From contig BROI01000015.1 of NCBI GenBank assembly GCA_027923505.1, positions 186,001-250,000 of the forward strand: a DNA stretch of 64,000 nucleotides, in the 5' to 3' direction. A program made the translations under genes and the position numbers. Under the pieces are notes generated by a model. It saw nothing but the letters and a program-made list of their open reading frames with translations, searched no databases and was not told where the DNA came from. Positions 52,801 to 62,900 of the stretch are shown here, piece after piece. Positions within the stretch are counted from its first letter, which is position 1. Each line of letters opens with the position of its first letter. Origin of the DNA: Mayamaea pseudoterrestris. Lineage: Eukaryota > Bacillariophyta > Bacillariophyceae > Sellaphorales > Sellaphoraceae.

Positions 52801-55052
52801 ATTTGGTGACAACTTGTCACCAGTCTCAGCCCGCAGATGCCGTGACATTCAAACACCCCTACAGCCAGCCCTGCAGGTGCCCAAATTACTCCAGGATGGT
52901 GCCAACATCATTATTCCGGCTGCACTACACGATGGTAGGCTTGGCTGGTGTCTCAGGGGATGGCAATGTATTTGGTGACAACTTGTCACCAGTCTCAGCC
53001 AGCAGATGCCGCGACATTCAAACACCCCTACAGCAAGCCCTGTAGGGGCTCAAATTACACCAGAATGGTGCCAACATCCTTATTCAGGCTGCGCTACAAG
53101 ATGGTAGACTTGGCTGGTGTCTCAGGGGATGGCAATGTATTTGGTGACAACTTGTCACCAGTCTCAGCCAGCAGATGCTGGAACATTCAAATGCCCCTAC
53201 AGCAAGCCCTGTAGGGGCCCAAACTACACGAGAATATGCCAACATCATTCTTCAGTCTGCGCTACAAGATGGTAGGCTTGGCTGGTGTCTCAGGGGATGG
53301 CAATGTATTTGGTGACAACTTGTCACCAGTCTCAGCCCGCAGATGCCGTGACATTCAAACACCCCTACAGCCAGCCCTGCAGGTGCCCAAATTACTCCAG
53401 GATGGTGCCAACATCATTATTCCGGCTGCACTACATGATGGTAGGCTTGGCTGGTGTCTCAGGGGATGGCAATGTATTTGGTGACAACTTGTCACCAGTT
53501 TCAGCCAGCAGATGCTGGAACATTCAAATGCCCCTACAGCAAGCCCTGTAGGGGCCCAAATTACACCGGAATGGTGCCAACATCCTTATTCAGGCTGCGC
53601 TACAAGATGGTAGGCTTGGCTGGTGTCTCAGGGGATGGCAATGTATTTGGTGACAACTTGTCACCAGTCTCAGCCAGCAGATGCTGGAACATTCAAATGC
53701 CCCTACAGCAAGCCCTGTATACACCCAAATTACACCAGAATGGTGCCAACAATCAGCCGCCGAATTGGACGCCAGCAGCCACCAAGCCCGCCAAATACCC
53801 AGAATGAACCAACATCATTAATCAAGCTGTGCTACAAGATGGTCAGCTTGGCTGGTTTCTCAGGGGATGGCAATGTATTTGGTGACAACTTGTCACCAGT
53901 CTCAACCCGCAGATGCCGTGACATTCAAACGCCCCTACAGCGAGCCCTGTAGGAGCCCAAAATACACCAGAATGGTGCCAACATCATTATTCAAGCTGCG
54001 CTACAAGATGGTAGGCTTGGCTGGTGTCTCAGGGGATGGCAATGTATTTGGTGACAACTTGTCACCAATCTCAGCCACAGATGCCATGACATTCAAACGC
54101 CCCTACAGCAAGCCCTGTAGGTGCCAAAACTACACCAGAATAGTGCCAACATCATTATTCATGCTGCGCTACAAGATGGTAGGCTTGGCTGGTGTCTCAG
54201 GGGACGGCAATGTATTTGGTGACAACTTGTCACCAGTCTCAGCCCGCAGATGCCGTGACATTCAAACACCCCTACAGCAAGCCCTGTAGGTGCCCAAATT
54301 ACACCAGAATGGTGCCAACATCATTATTCAGGCTGCGCTACAAAATGGTAGGCTTGGCTGGTGTCTCAGGAGATATCAATGTATTTGGTGACAACTTATC
54401 ACCAGCAGATGCCATGACATTCAAATGCCCCTACAGCAAGCCCTGTAGGTGCCCAAAATACACCAGAATGGTGCCAACATCATTATTCAGCCTGCGCTAC
54501 TAGATGGTAGGCTTGGCTGGTGTCTCAGGGGATGGCAATGTATTTGGTGACAACTTGTCACCAGTCTCAGCCCGCAGACGCTGTGACATTCAAACGCCCC
54601 CTACAGCAAGCCCTGTAGGTGCCCAACATACACCCGAATGGTACCAACATTATTATTCAGGCTGCGCTACAAGATGGTAGGCTTGGCTGGTGTCTCAGGG
54701 GATGGCAATGTATTTGGTGACAACTTGTCACCAGTCTCAGCCCGCAGATGCCGTGACATTCAAACGCCCCTACAGCAAGCCCTGTAGGTGCCCAAAATAC
54801 ACCAGAATGGTGCCAACATCATTAATCAGGCTGCGCTACAAGATGGTAGGCTTGGTTGGTGTCGGCAACGTCTGTCAATCAACCGAAGCGCGCAAGGCTT
54901 CAATCGGACCACTGATGGTGCCCAAAGACACCAGAAGTGCCAACAACTTTTTCGCCTCCGCCAGCGTAGGCTTGGCTGGTCGAGCCCAGGGCGTTTGGGA
55001 CATCACCAGTCTGAGGACGCTGCTGCCGTGACAATCAAACATACCCGGCACG
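49869..55052 (+). repeat. 169-bp satellite array, main block, about 30 units
   Basis: About 30 head-to-tail units of 169 bp, all in one orientation. The consensus contains, in order: ggtgacaacttgtcacc (perfect 8+1+8 dyad), cagatgccgtgacattcaaa, cctacag-loop-ctgtagg (7-bp arms around a six-base loop), caccagaatggtg (5-bp arms), ccaacatcattattcaggc, gatggtaggcttggctgg and tgtctcaggggatggcaat. The unit length is not a multiple of three, so the recurring 88-aa frames cannot be a continuous protein. Similarity is highest in the middle; the last units before 55050 are strongly altered. Some units form a larger repeat of three (about 506 bp, 52779 and 53285). A centromeric, replication or chromatin role is possible but unproven. 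Confidence 0.93.
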
Positions 55053-55574
55053 CCTGTAGCGTTACATCAATTGTCGCCATGGTGGAGGTTGATCAGAGGA
55101 ATCGGACTCGCTGCAGACGAATGTGTCACAATAGCTCCCTCGCTCGTTCTTGCTCTCGAAGCACTGAAATGTTAATCTAACACCGTTGACGATTTCGCAG
55201 TCAACGTCTTACCTCCAAAAAGCTCCGATACAGGGTCCTTGGCCACGGTCTGTACAGCTCTTGATGGAGATGGCTCGTCGAATAGTCTTGCGCTCGCCAC
55301 TACACGAATACGACTGCACTCTCGTCGCAAACTAGTAGTTCTATATTGTGAGCTTATCGCTACATCGCTACATCGACCACTCGGAAGATCATCCGATCAA
55401 TCCGTTTCTTTCAATCACATTACATCAGTCGTAACTGGTCGTTCCATTCATACAACGCATCCACACGACGGTTGCGCACTTTCTTCATTCACATGTCACA
55501 TACGACAGCTGCGGACTCGACACAAGCTAATTAGGGTTCGGGCTCTTGACTTCGCCGCTCTGCGACTTGTCACT
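55053..55574 (-). mobile_element. Truncated copy of family C: gag start, 5' untranslated part, LTR and short 3' tail
   Basis: On the minus strand, reading towards lower coordinates: a short 3' tail of the element (55494-55574), an LTR (55178-55493), the 5' untranslated part (about 55080-55177), then the first codons of gag, which end at the satellite. The LTR therefore has an element's 3' end on one side and an element's 5' end on the other, as left by recombination between neighbouring copies. The LTR shows no difference from the other two. Confidence 0.82.
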
Positions 55575-55890
55575 TAACACCGTTGACGATTTCGCAGTCA
55601 ACGTCTTACCTCCAAAAAGCTCCGATACAGGGTCCTTGGCCACGGTCTGTACAGCTCTTGATGGAGATGGCTCGTCGAATAGTCTTGCGCTCGCCACTAC
55701 ACGAATACGACTGCACTCTCGTCGCAAACTAGTAGTTCTATATTGTGAGCTTATCGCTACATCGCTACATCGACCACTCGGAAGATCATCCGATCAATCC
55801 GTTTCTTTCAATCACATTACATCAGTCGTAACTGGTCGTTCCATTCATACAACGCATCCACACGACGGTTGCGCACTTTCTTCATTCACA
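55575..55890 (-). repeat. 3' LTR of element C
   Basis: A 316-bp repeat that on the plus strand starts taacaccgttgacg and ends cttcattcaca. It contains a hairpin-forming pair, cgttgac and gtcaacg with a nine-base loop, close to its outer end. No difference from 61886-62201 was seen. Confidence 0.92.
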
Positions 55891-55923
55891 TGTCACATAC
55901 GACAGCTGCGGACTCGACACAAG

Positions 55924-58900
55924 CTAATTAGGGTTCGGGCTCTTGACTTCGCCGCTCTGCGACTTGTCACTCCCCTCGGGTACGCTGCTCGTCGTAGCCG
56001 CATTCTTGTCCTTCACAATCGCATACGATGTATCGCCGCGCCAAAACAATACTGGCTTGAGCAATGGCATCGCATCACAGTACGGCAGGTACTTCGTCAG
56101 TACGTCCGCAATGTTCTCCTTTCCGTCAATCTTCACAAACTTGATAATCCCCGCAGCAACTGCCCAACGAACACGATGGTAGGCCAACGCATTGTGTCGC
56201 TTGGACAATGTCGAACTCGGGATTGTAGATTGCGTAATCACTGCTTGGTTGTCTCCGTACATCCAGGCAGACTTCTCCAATGGTACGCCCATAGCCATGA
56301 GCGACGCGCGTAGAGAAATGCTGATATCCGTTCCACTCTTTGCTACGCCGAATTCCGATCCGAAGGTCGCAGTCTCGACTGTAGCCTGGAGTTTGCAATG
56401 CCAGTCGACAGGCGTCTGGTTGACAAATGACAAAACTCCTTCCAATGACTTGCCTGTCACCATGCAATGCATGAGACACGCATCCTCGAAAGTTGATGTT
56501 CGTACAGTCACACCCTTTGGCGGTGGGTAGACGTCCAACATCTCATCAACTCCGTCCTTCCCGTAAACGCTGCGCTCCCAATCTTGTTCCTCCATGGTGC
56601 CGAAGTGCTCCTCGTTGGCTGGCCACTTCGTACGGAAACGGATTGCTGCGTCCGGTAACTCTCGCAAATATCCACAGACTCGCTTCACCCGCTGCAGGTG
56701 TCCCTTGCGCGGCTCCACACGGAATCGCGACAGACTCACAACTGCTACGGCAATGTCAAATCGTCCCAAAGTAATCGCCCACTGAAGTGCTCCGACTAGA
56801 GACTGGTAAATCTTCTTCTCTTGGTCGTTCAGTAGCTCGCTTTGGTCAAGTTCTGGATGATCGTCTTTGTCGATTGGTGATGAGTACTTCTTCGGAGGAC
56901 CTTCAAACAAACGCTCGTACTGCGCCAAGAGTTTCGCAACGTAGGTCTTGGCCGACCAGTAAAGAGTTCCGTCAGGGTCTCGTCCAAAGTCACCGCCGAG
57001 ATGATACTCGGGATGTCCAACACCTTTGAGCTTAAACTTGTACTTCTCCTCTAGCATCTTGAAGAACGCTGCTGGATCGTCTGAAATATTCAACAGATCG
57101 TCGACCCATACACAGAGGTAGTCGTAGCTGTCGCCGGCGTCCTTGATCCACAGATCGGAATCGCAATAGGACGGCTTCCACCCTTCCGCAAGTAGGGCGT
57201 CGGCTAAGCGTTCGTGAAATCGTGCTCCGCTCGTTCGCAATCCGTACAAAGCCTTGACGATGACCAGGATGTGTCCTTCGCGCTCCCCGAACTCGGGGCC
57301 TCCAACGAAGTATACCTTCTCCTTGGTGAACGCTTCGAGATAAGCATTCCCAATGTCACCGACCATGCACTTCTTGCCGTTCGCTTCTCCAATGACGAGA
57401 GCTAGACGCATTGCCTTCAATGAGATAACACTGGAGTAGGCATCGTCGTTGTCTTTCGTCATGTGGCCGCCTGCAACGAGACGTGCCTTGTATCGCAAAT
57501 CGTGCTTGACATCGTACACAAAATGGACTCGGATCTTTTGGTAACCAGTTGGTGGTGCTGTGGTGGAACTCGGACCAAGATCTTGAAACGTCTCGTACTC
57601 GTCCAGGTTCGCAAGCTCCACGCCTTCCGCATCCGTCCACTTCGTGTGCCCTGCAGCTTCCTGCAAACGTCGCGCTTCCTTCCAATCTCGGGGTACTTGG
57701 ACTCCAAACTTGTAGCGCGGTCCGTTCTTCTGCTGCTCCATTCGGGCGATCGCCACCTTGCGCGCAACCTTCTTGGCGTTCCGGGCCCATCGATTCAACG
57801 ATGCCCATCCGTCCTTGTCGAGAAGATTATGCTTTTGCGCGTAGGCTGCCACTGATACTTTGTCGCTTTCGATCATCGCGTTGAGAGGCTCCCAAGTCTT
57901 GGATCCATCGTCCCATTGTACAAGGACGTTCCACTTGGAGTGCTTCCAGTTCTTCGACTTGCTCGTCAGCGGACCCTGATGGTCTAGAATCTCCTTGAAG
58001 AACCATTTACGCTCAGGATTCGCCATGTCTTGGTTCACTTCGGCCTCGTAGAGATCGGAAACCTCGACATAGGACATGACTTCGTCCGCTTCGCCGTTAC
58101 CAAGCTTCAGCATCATTTTAATGTTCTGATGGTTCTGGGCGTCGCGGTTGTTCAGCTTGCTCATGACGGTCGCTCGAACTTCTTGCCCGTCGTCCGTCTT
58201 CATGAGAAACGACTTGCCGATAAGTTCATCGGGTGCATACTTCGGAAGTTTGCGCCACGGATTGATGTTCTTCTTCTTCGGCTTGTCGTCGTCGTCATCG
58301 GCAGGATTAGGATCTAGCTCCCCGTCGGTCATATCGTCGTCTTCCGGGTATTCCACCGTCTCGACCAAAGGGGTATCGTCTTCGTCAGGAATGAAAGAAT
58401 CATCGTCTCTGCTGTCGGCGTCGGTAATCTTCTTGATCATTTCCGGCATAAGGATCTCGCCACCTAGACCAGGTACGGTATAGAGACGCGGCTCCCCTTC
58501 TTTCATGACTGGGGAAGCAGGTGCCGGTACGCGAAGGTTCAAAAATTTTGGGTCGTTTCGGGGTAAGCAAACCGATCGCGTCATGATCTCGTGGGTCTCG
58601 CAATCGCAGATGAAGTACGTCAGGTCGTCTCCGCACGTCGTGTTGGGACCAAGCCAGTACGCCGCGCGCTGGCGGGTACCCGGGGCCTCGACATCCTTGA
58701 CAAAGTAGTTGACAATTTCAAACCAACGAAAATGCAAATACTTCGACACGTCGGGGACTTGCCCAGTGATAAACTCGATGGGAGACTTGCCGTCCAAGGC
58801 AGGATGCGACAAATGACGGTACATCTCGGTCTGAAAGAGTAAAGCGCGTAGCCAGAAGCATGCCGGAGTGCCCGTTCGGTCCATAAGTCGTTCATGACTT

Positions 58901-61788
58901 TCCTTTACGTGCCCGATGATGCGCTCGGCTGGATTTTGATTCTGGTAGTACGGCTCCGATGTATGACGACGGCGAATCATGAACTCGCGCATTACTTCGT
59001 CAAACTCGGCACTCATCGCTTCTTTCGCATTATCCGAGAAGACTTCCAACGGAGCTCCAAACTCGCGGATGAAATCACGGAATCGTTTCGGTACGTCACC
59101 TTTCGTCCGCATGGGATACACGACAATGATCTGACTGCGACAACCATAGAATAGCTGCACGCATGTGCACCCTGCATGTCCGTCGATATGATCATCCATG
59201 GCTGGTTCGTCGAAGAACATGGTGTCATGGGCCACTCGATCATCTAGACGGTAGACGTTCAGGAATCGGCTCTTTCGATGCATTCGTGGGGGGTATCGGC
59301 GCTCGTGCATGTTGAACTGCGTGCTGTGGCGCAAAGTATCCTTGATCGTCTGCGCCGGGTACCATGCAAAGTTCGGCAGCAATGCGTCGATATCAGGTTT
59401 CTTTGGCAGGATAGACTTGTAGGGCTGATAGACGAGATCCGCATTGTACTTCTGTACGACGGCACAAACATTCAGCTCCTTCTCGGTGTAAACAGGTTGA
59501 TTGTCGTGTCCGAGATTCGTATAAGTCACGTTGCTCTGACGATGGGTGCGATTCCGCGTACGCGAACGTGTCACGCGCGTGAAGCCCTCTTCGTCGTCAC
59601 TGTCTTCGTCGTCTTCGTCGCGCGACAACAAGTCCGGTACGTCGTCCTCGTCGTCATCGTCATCCGAAGAGTCATAGTCGTCGTCCTCGGTCGGCTCGAC
59701 GTCAAACTCATTCGGATCCCAAGGTCCATCGAAGGTCATCATGACCCGAGGTAAGGTGTGAAGCTCATGCGCCGACACTGGAAACATTGGCAAGGTCGCC
59801 ATGCCACTTTCCATTCCGAGCATAAACTTGTATCCATCTGGCGTTTCGATTCGTAACTTGCCACCAAAGTTGTAATGCTTGTCGTTGACATGAAGTCCGA
59901 AGGCTTCCATCTGCATACTCGAATGAATCGTCTTGCCGGTTCCAGAATATGCGTAATTATGGAACTCGCCGACGACCCAACCCTTGGTGCTCTTAAGCTT
60001 GGCGACTGCTGTGACGGTAGACAGGTCCGGAAGTTTGAGACCACCGACTCCAGTGACTTCAATCTTGTGGAACTTGTCCTCGGTAAGGATGCGGCCGTCC
60101 GCTCCCCATACTCCGCCACTCGCGCCGCGATCGACAGTCGACGCTGAATGCTTATCCAAGTCAATGCTCGCGACTTTGTACTTGCGACTCTGAGCAATAT
60201 TTGCTCCCCGAGTCGTAGTCGTGGGCTGGTCTGGACCTAAGAAACTTCGCATCGCTGAGCCACGGCTGGTGTTGTTCACACGCTCGGTCGCCGCACTCGC
60301 CGTCGTTGCCGCTGATGAAGTGGCTGCGACGTTCGCGTTGCGTGTTGTACTCGTCGTCTGCGTGGTGCCTGCCTGTGTTGCTGATGTCGAACCACCTGCA
60401 GCACTGGCCGCTCGACTCGTACCACGGCGTTCAAACACTTCGTGTTGCTGATCGCGGGTAAGGAGTCGCCACGTGTTTGGTGGAATCGTCGCATTCACGT
60501 CGCTGGGAATTTCGATCGTCTTCGTGTCGGCATAGCTGCGAACATACGAACGAGTATCTCCCCGACCGCGGCCGCCGCCGCCGCCTCGTCCCGTGCTCAA
60601 GTCGCCGCGACCACCGCCCCCCTGATTGGATTGCTGATTGTTGCTGCTACTTGGCGTAGACTGGGAATTGTTCGCGCTTGCCTTCTTCGTCTTCTCCTTC
60701 TCTTTCTTGGTTTGCTCAGATTGGTTCGCCTGGCGCTTCTCGGTCTCCTTGATGCCACGACGATTGTCAGATTGACGTGCGACGTCGTTCAGGAGGTTCC
60801 AAAACTGGGTGTACGTCATCGGGTTGCCGGTCTTGGACTCTTCGATCAGCGCCATGTTCACCGCCGCTGCCATATCCGCATGGCGGAAAACCGCGCGCTC
60901 CAAAATCTGACGCTTCGTGCTTGCTGTAAGTAGCTCGGTTTCCTCGGCGTAGTCATTGTAGTTCTCTTCCTTGCTGGACCACTGGATAAGCCAATTGACG
61001 AGAGACTTGGCGTAACTCGCGTCGAGAGTGAAATTGCGCCATTCGTCTTCGGCCGAACGTAGATCCAACTTGCGCGCCATCCCGTCGAGGAATGTCGCCT
61101 CCAACTCTGCAATGCACGCTGAGGCATTCGCGCTGTCGATGTGCTTGCGGACAATGAGCTTGCTCTGCGGTGTCTTGCAGGTATACTCGAGCGCCGCTAA
61201 AAGCTTCGAACACTGATACTGATACTCGGCGAATTCGGGCTCGAGTGCAGCTGGTGCCTTGAACTCGTCGTCCCAAAAGTAGCCAAGTCGCTCGCTTCGC
61301 ATGCGGTTCTTGAAGGCCCGCCAGTAGGAGCAGAACTTGCGATCGTTCTTGAGCTCCAGCATGGTCTTCAGATCCAGCTTGATGTCGTGTCGCTTCGTCG
61401 TGGTGTCGTTGCCTCCGATAACGCTAAAGTCTCCGAAACTGCGGTTGCCTGCTGTCGGTGACCCCGGCGCTACTGGGAGGTCTCGGCTCGTAATCTGGTC
61501 TTTCTCCAAGTCTTGCCATTGCGCAGTCGTCCGACGTTGCTCGTGAATCCAACTCATGAGCTTGCGCAATCGGCTTGTTCGTATCGTCGACCACTGGTAC
61601 TGGGTCTTAATGTTCGTCACGTCTTGTTCCGACAGTTCGGCCATCGCCTCCGCAGTCGTGAGTTCCTCTTGCTCGAAACACACTGCGGTAGGGTCGTTTG
61701 GATCCCAAGCTGCGGACGCTGCGAGCCACGGAATATCGAAGACTTTACCGACGGCACGCTTGTAGGTCGTTACATCAATCGTCGTCAT
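55924..61788 (-). CDS. Gag-pol polyprotein of copia element C
   Basis: One frame of 1954 aa. The first 430 residues are gag, with a Gly/Arg-rich patch near 395-410 and no clear CCHC zinc knuckle. Protease-like sequence is near 540-680 (STVDRGASGG). Acidic runs follow, then integrase near 840-1100, with SDNAKEAM and the Asn/Pro/Glu motif NQNPAERIIGHVKE. Around 1275-1320 is a chromodomain-like stretch (KWNVLVQWDDGSKTWEPL). RT lies near 1390-1660 (KARLVAGGHM, VGDIGNAYLEA, LYGLRTSGARF, VWVDDLL) and RNase H-like sequence near 1760-1910 (GDNQAVITQ, NIADVLTKYLP). It would supply all proteins needed for copying and integration of the element. The element is young and looks whole. Confidence 0.92.
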   Translation of the reverse strand: MTTIDVTTYKRAVGKVFDIPWLAASAAWDPNDPTAVCFEQEELTTAEAMAELSEQDVTNIKTQYQWSTIRTSRLRKLMSWIHEQRRTTAQWQDLEKDQITSRDLPVAPGSPTAGNRSFGDFSVIGGNDTTTKRHDIKLDLKTMLELKNDRKFCSYWRAFKNRMRSERLGYFWDDEFKAPAALEPEFAEYQYQCSKLLAALEYTCKTPQSKLIVRKHIDSANASACIAELEATFLDGMARKLDLRSAEDEWRNFTLDASYAKSLVNWLIQWSSKEENYNDYAEETELLTASTKRQILERAVFRHADMAAAVNMALIEESKTGNPMTYTQFWNLLNDVARQSDNRRGIKETEKRQANQSEQTKKEKEKTKKASANNSQSTPSSSNNQQSNQGGGGRGDLSTGRGGGGGRGRGDTRSYVRSYADTKTIEIPSDVNATIPPNTWRLLTRDQQHEVFERRGTSRAASAAGGSTSATQAGTTQTTSTTRNANVAATSSAATTASAATERVNNTSRGSAMRSFLGPDQPTTTTRGANIAQSRKYKVASIDLDKHSASTVDRGASGGVWGADGRILTEDKFHKIEVTGVGGLKLPDLSTVTAVAKLKSTKGWVVGEFHNYAYSGTGKTIHSSMQMEAFGLHVNDKHYNFGGKLRIETPDGYKFMLGMESGMATLPMFPVSAHELHTLPRVMMTFDGPWDPNEFDVEPTEDDDYDSSDDDDDEDDVPDLLSRDEDDEDSDDEEGFTRVTRSRTRNRTHRQSNVTYTNLGHDNQPVYTEKELNVCAVVQKYNADLVYQPYKSILPKKPDIDALLPNFAWYPAQTIKDTLRHSTQFNMHERRYPPRMHRKSRFLNVYRLDDRVAHDTMFFDEPAMDDHIDGHAGCTCVQLFYGCRSQIIVVYPMRTKGDVPKRFRDFIREFGAPLEVFSDNAKEAMSAEFDEVMREFMIRRRHTSEPYYQNQNPAERIIGHVKESHERLMDRTGTPACFWLRALLFQTEMYRHLSHPALDGKSPIEFITGQVPDVSKYLHFRWFEIVNYFVKDVEAPGTRQRAAYWLGPNTTCGDDLTYFICDCETHEIMTRSVCLPRNDPKFLNLRVPAPASPVMKEGEPRLYTVPGLGGEILMPEMIKKITDADSRDDDSFIPDEDDTPLVETVEYPEDDDMTDGELDPNPADDDDDKPKKKNINPWRKLPKYAPDELIGKSFLMKTDDGQEVRATVMSKLNNRDAQNHQNIKMMLKLGNGEADEVMSYVEVSDLYEAEVNQDMANPERKWFFKEILDHQGPLTSKSKNWKHSKWNVLVQWDDGSKTWEPLNAMIESDKVSVAAYAQKHNLLDKDGWASLNRWARNAKKVARKVAIARMEQQKNGPRYKFGVQVPRDWKEARRLQEAAGHTKWTDAEGVELANLDEYETFQDLGPSSTTAPPTGYQKIRVHFVYDVKHDLRYKARLVAGGHMTKDNDDAYSSVISLKAMRLALVIGEANGKKCMVGDIGNAYLEAFTKEKVYFVGGPEFGEREGHILVIVKALYGLRTSGARFHERLADALLAEGWKPSYCDSDLWIKDAGDSYDYLCVWVDDLLNISDDPAAFFKMLEEKYKFKLKGVGHPEYHLGGDFGRDPDGTLYWSAKTYVAKLLAQYERLFEGPPKKYSSPIDKDDHPELDQSELLNDQEKKIYQSLVGALQWAITLGRFDIAVAVVSLSRFRVEPRKGHLQRVKRVCGYLRELPDAAIRFRTKWPANEEHFGTMEEQDWERSVYGKDGVDEMLDVYPPPKGVTVRTSTFEDACLMHCMVTGKSLEGVLSFVNQTPVDWHCKLQATVETATFGSEFGVAKSGTDISISLRASLMAMGVPLEKSAWMYGDNQAVITQSTIPSSTLSKRHNALAYHRVRWAVAAGIIKFVKIDGKENIADVLTKYLPYCDAMPLLKPVLFWRGDTSYAIVKDKNAATTSSVPEGSDKSQSGEVKSPNPN

Positions 61789-61885
61789 GGTGGAGGTTGA
61801 TCAGAGGAATCGGACTCGCTGCAGACGAATGTGTCACGATAGCTCCCTCGCTCGTTCTCGCTCTCGAAGCACTGAAATGTTAATC

Positions 61886-62201
61886 TAACACCGTTGACGA
61901 TTTCGCAGTCAACGTCTTACCTCCAAAAAGCTCCGATACAGGGTCCTTGGCCACGGTCTGTACAGCTCTTGATGGAGATGGCTCGTCGAATAGTCTTGCG
62001 CTCGCCACTACACGAATACGACTGCACTCTCGTCGCAAACTAGTAGTTCTATATTGTGAGCTTATCGCTACATCGCTACATCGACCACTCGGAAGATCAT
62101 CCGATCAATCCGTTTCTTTCAATCACATTACATCAGTCGTAACTGGTCGTTCCATTCATACAACGCATCCACACGACGGTTGCGCACTTTCTTCATTCAC
62201 A
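61886..62201 (-). repeat. 5' LTR of element C
   Basis: The partner of 55575-55890 with the same 316-bp length. It is followed on the minus strand by about 97 bp of untranslated leader before the polyprotein start at 61788. It should carry the promoter. Confidence 0.92.
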
Positions 62202-62900
62202 TGTAAGAAGCCCCCCCACAAAAGTACAGAACGCACCGCTTCCAGGTAGGTGTTACCGACATTGGCAGCCCAAAACTTAAGGTCGTTCAGTTCAGCTAAC
62301 AAAGCTATAGTTCGGATGCTTTGCATAGAGACAACACCGGAGTAGGCAGAGTCCTTGGGCGGAGTGGTTGAATGTCCCCCAGTGATGAGTCCGGCCTTAC
62401 GTTGTAGGTCGTTCTTGCAGTCAAAGACAAGATGCGCGTTGATGCGTTTCCAATCACTTTCCATGAAGGCACCAATGCCCCTGTCAATGAAAGTGTCATA
62501 CTTGTGTAGCTGCTCCATCTCAGTCTTGATGGCGTCAGCCCATAGTGTGTTTCCATTAGCAGCGTCAAGGTTGCTTGCTTCCTTCCAAGTATTAGGAACT
62601 TGAACGCCAAACTTATAAGGTGCTTCTTGGACATGGTTCTTCTTTGCAGCCTTGTACATGCGGTTAAACAGTTTAGTGCATCCTGCCATGTGCTTCAAGC
62701 GCTTCCATCCAGCCTTGTCCAACATACCCTTGTGCTTGCTGTACTCGGCAACGGTGACAGGGTCAGACTTTACAATCAGTGCGAGTGGTTCCCAGGTCTT
62801 CTTGCCATTTGCCCATTTGACACGATGCAGTTCCAGTTCGTACGGCTGCAACGATTCCTCACCCTCTGTAGTCGGTTTCCAAGTGAGCGGGATGATCAGT
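62202..62900 (-). mobile_element. Older copia fragment (element D), cut by element C
   Basis: The sequence encodes a copia stretch diverged from C: a chromo-like segment (VKWANGKKTWEPL) and then the start of reverse transcriptase (HLVFDCKNDLQRK, VGNTYLEA). It ends abruptly at the LTR of C, with the rest not found on the other side. It is a fossil, truncated at both ends. Confidence 0.8.

Larger units (their letters stand above)
55575..62201 (-). mobile_element. Complete-looking young Ty1/copia retroelement (element C)
   Basis: LTRs of 316 bp lie at both ends (55575-55890 and 61886-62201), and I see no difference between them. A single 1954-codon frame runs between them. Parts in order on the minus strand are gag, protease, integrase, a chromo-like stretch, reverse transcriptase and RNase H, that is, the Ty1/copia order. 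The element looks whole and is probably a recent insertion. The flanking bases do not form an obvious target duplication. On the left it adjoins a truncated copy of itself; on the right it cuts an older copia fragment (D). Confidence 0.93.

Noticed and set aside
48611-54790. Recurring 80-110-aa frames beginning MSQGMAMYLVTTCHQSQ in the satellite
   Set aside because: The unit is 169 bp, not a multiple of three, so the frame shifts each unit. The frames exist because the repeat is repeated, and they have no start context or codon signature of genes.
48306-55052. CRISPR array
   Set aside because: The repeat is 169 bp with no unique spacers, the genome is eukaryotic, and no cas gene is present.
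55943-61883. Plus-strand frames opposite the polyprotein of element C
   Set aside because: They are antisense shadows of a strong coding frame and have no recognisable content.
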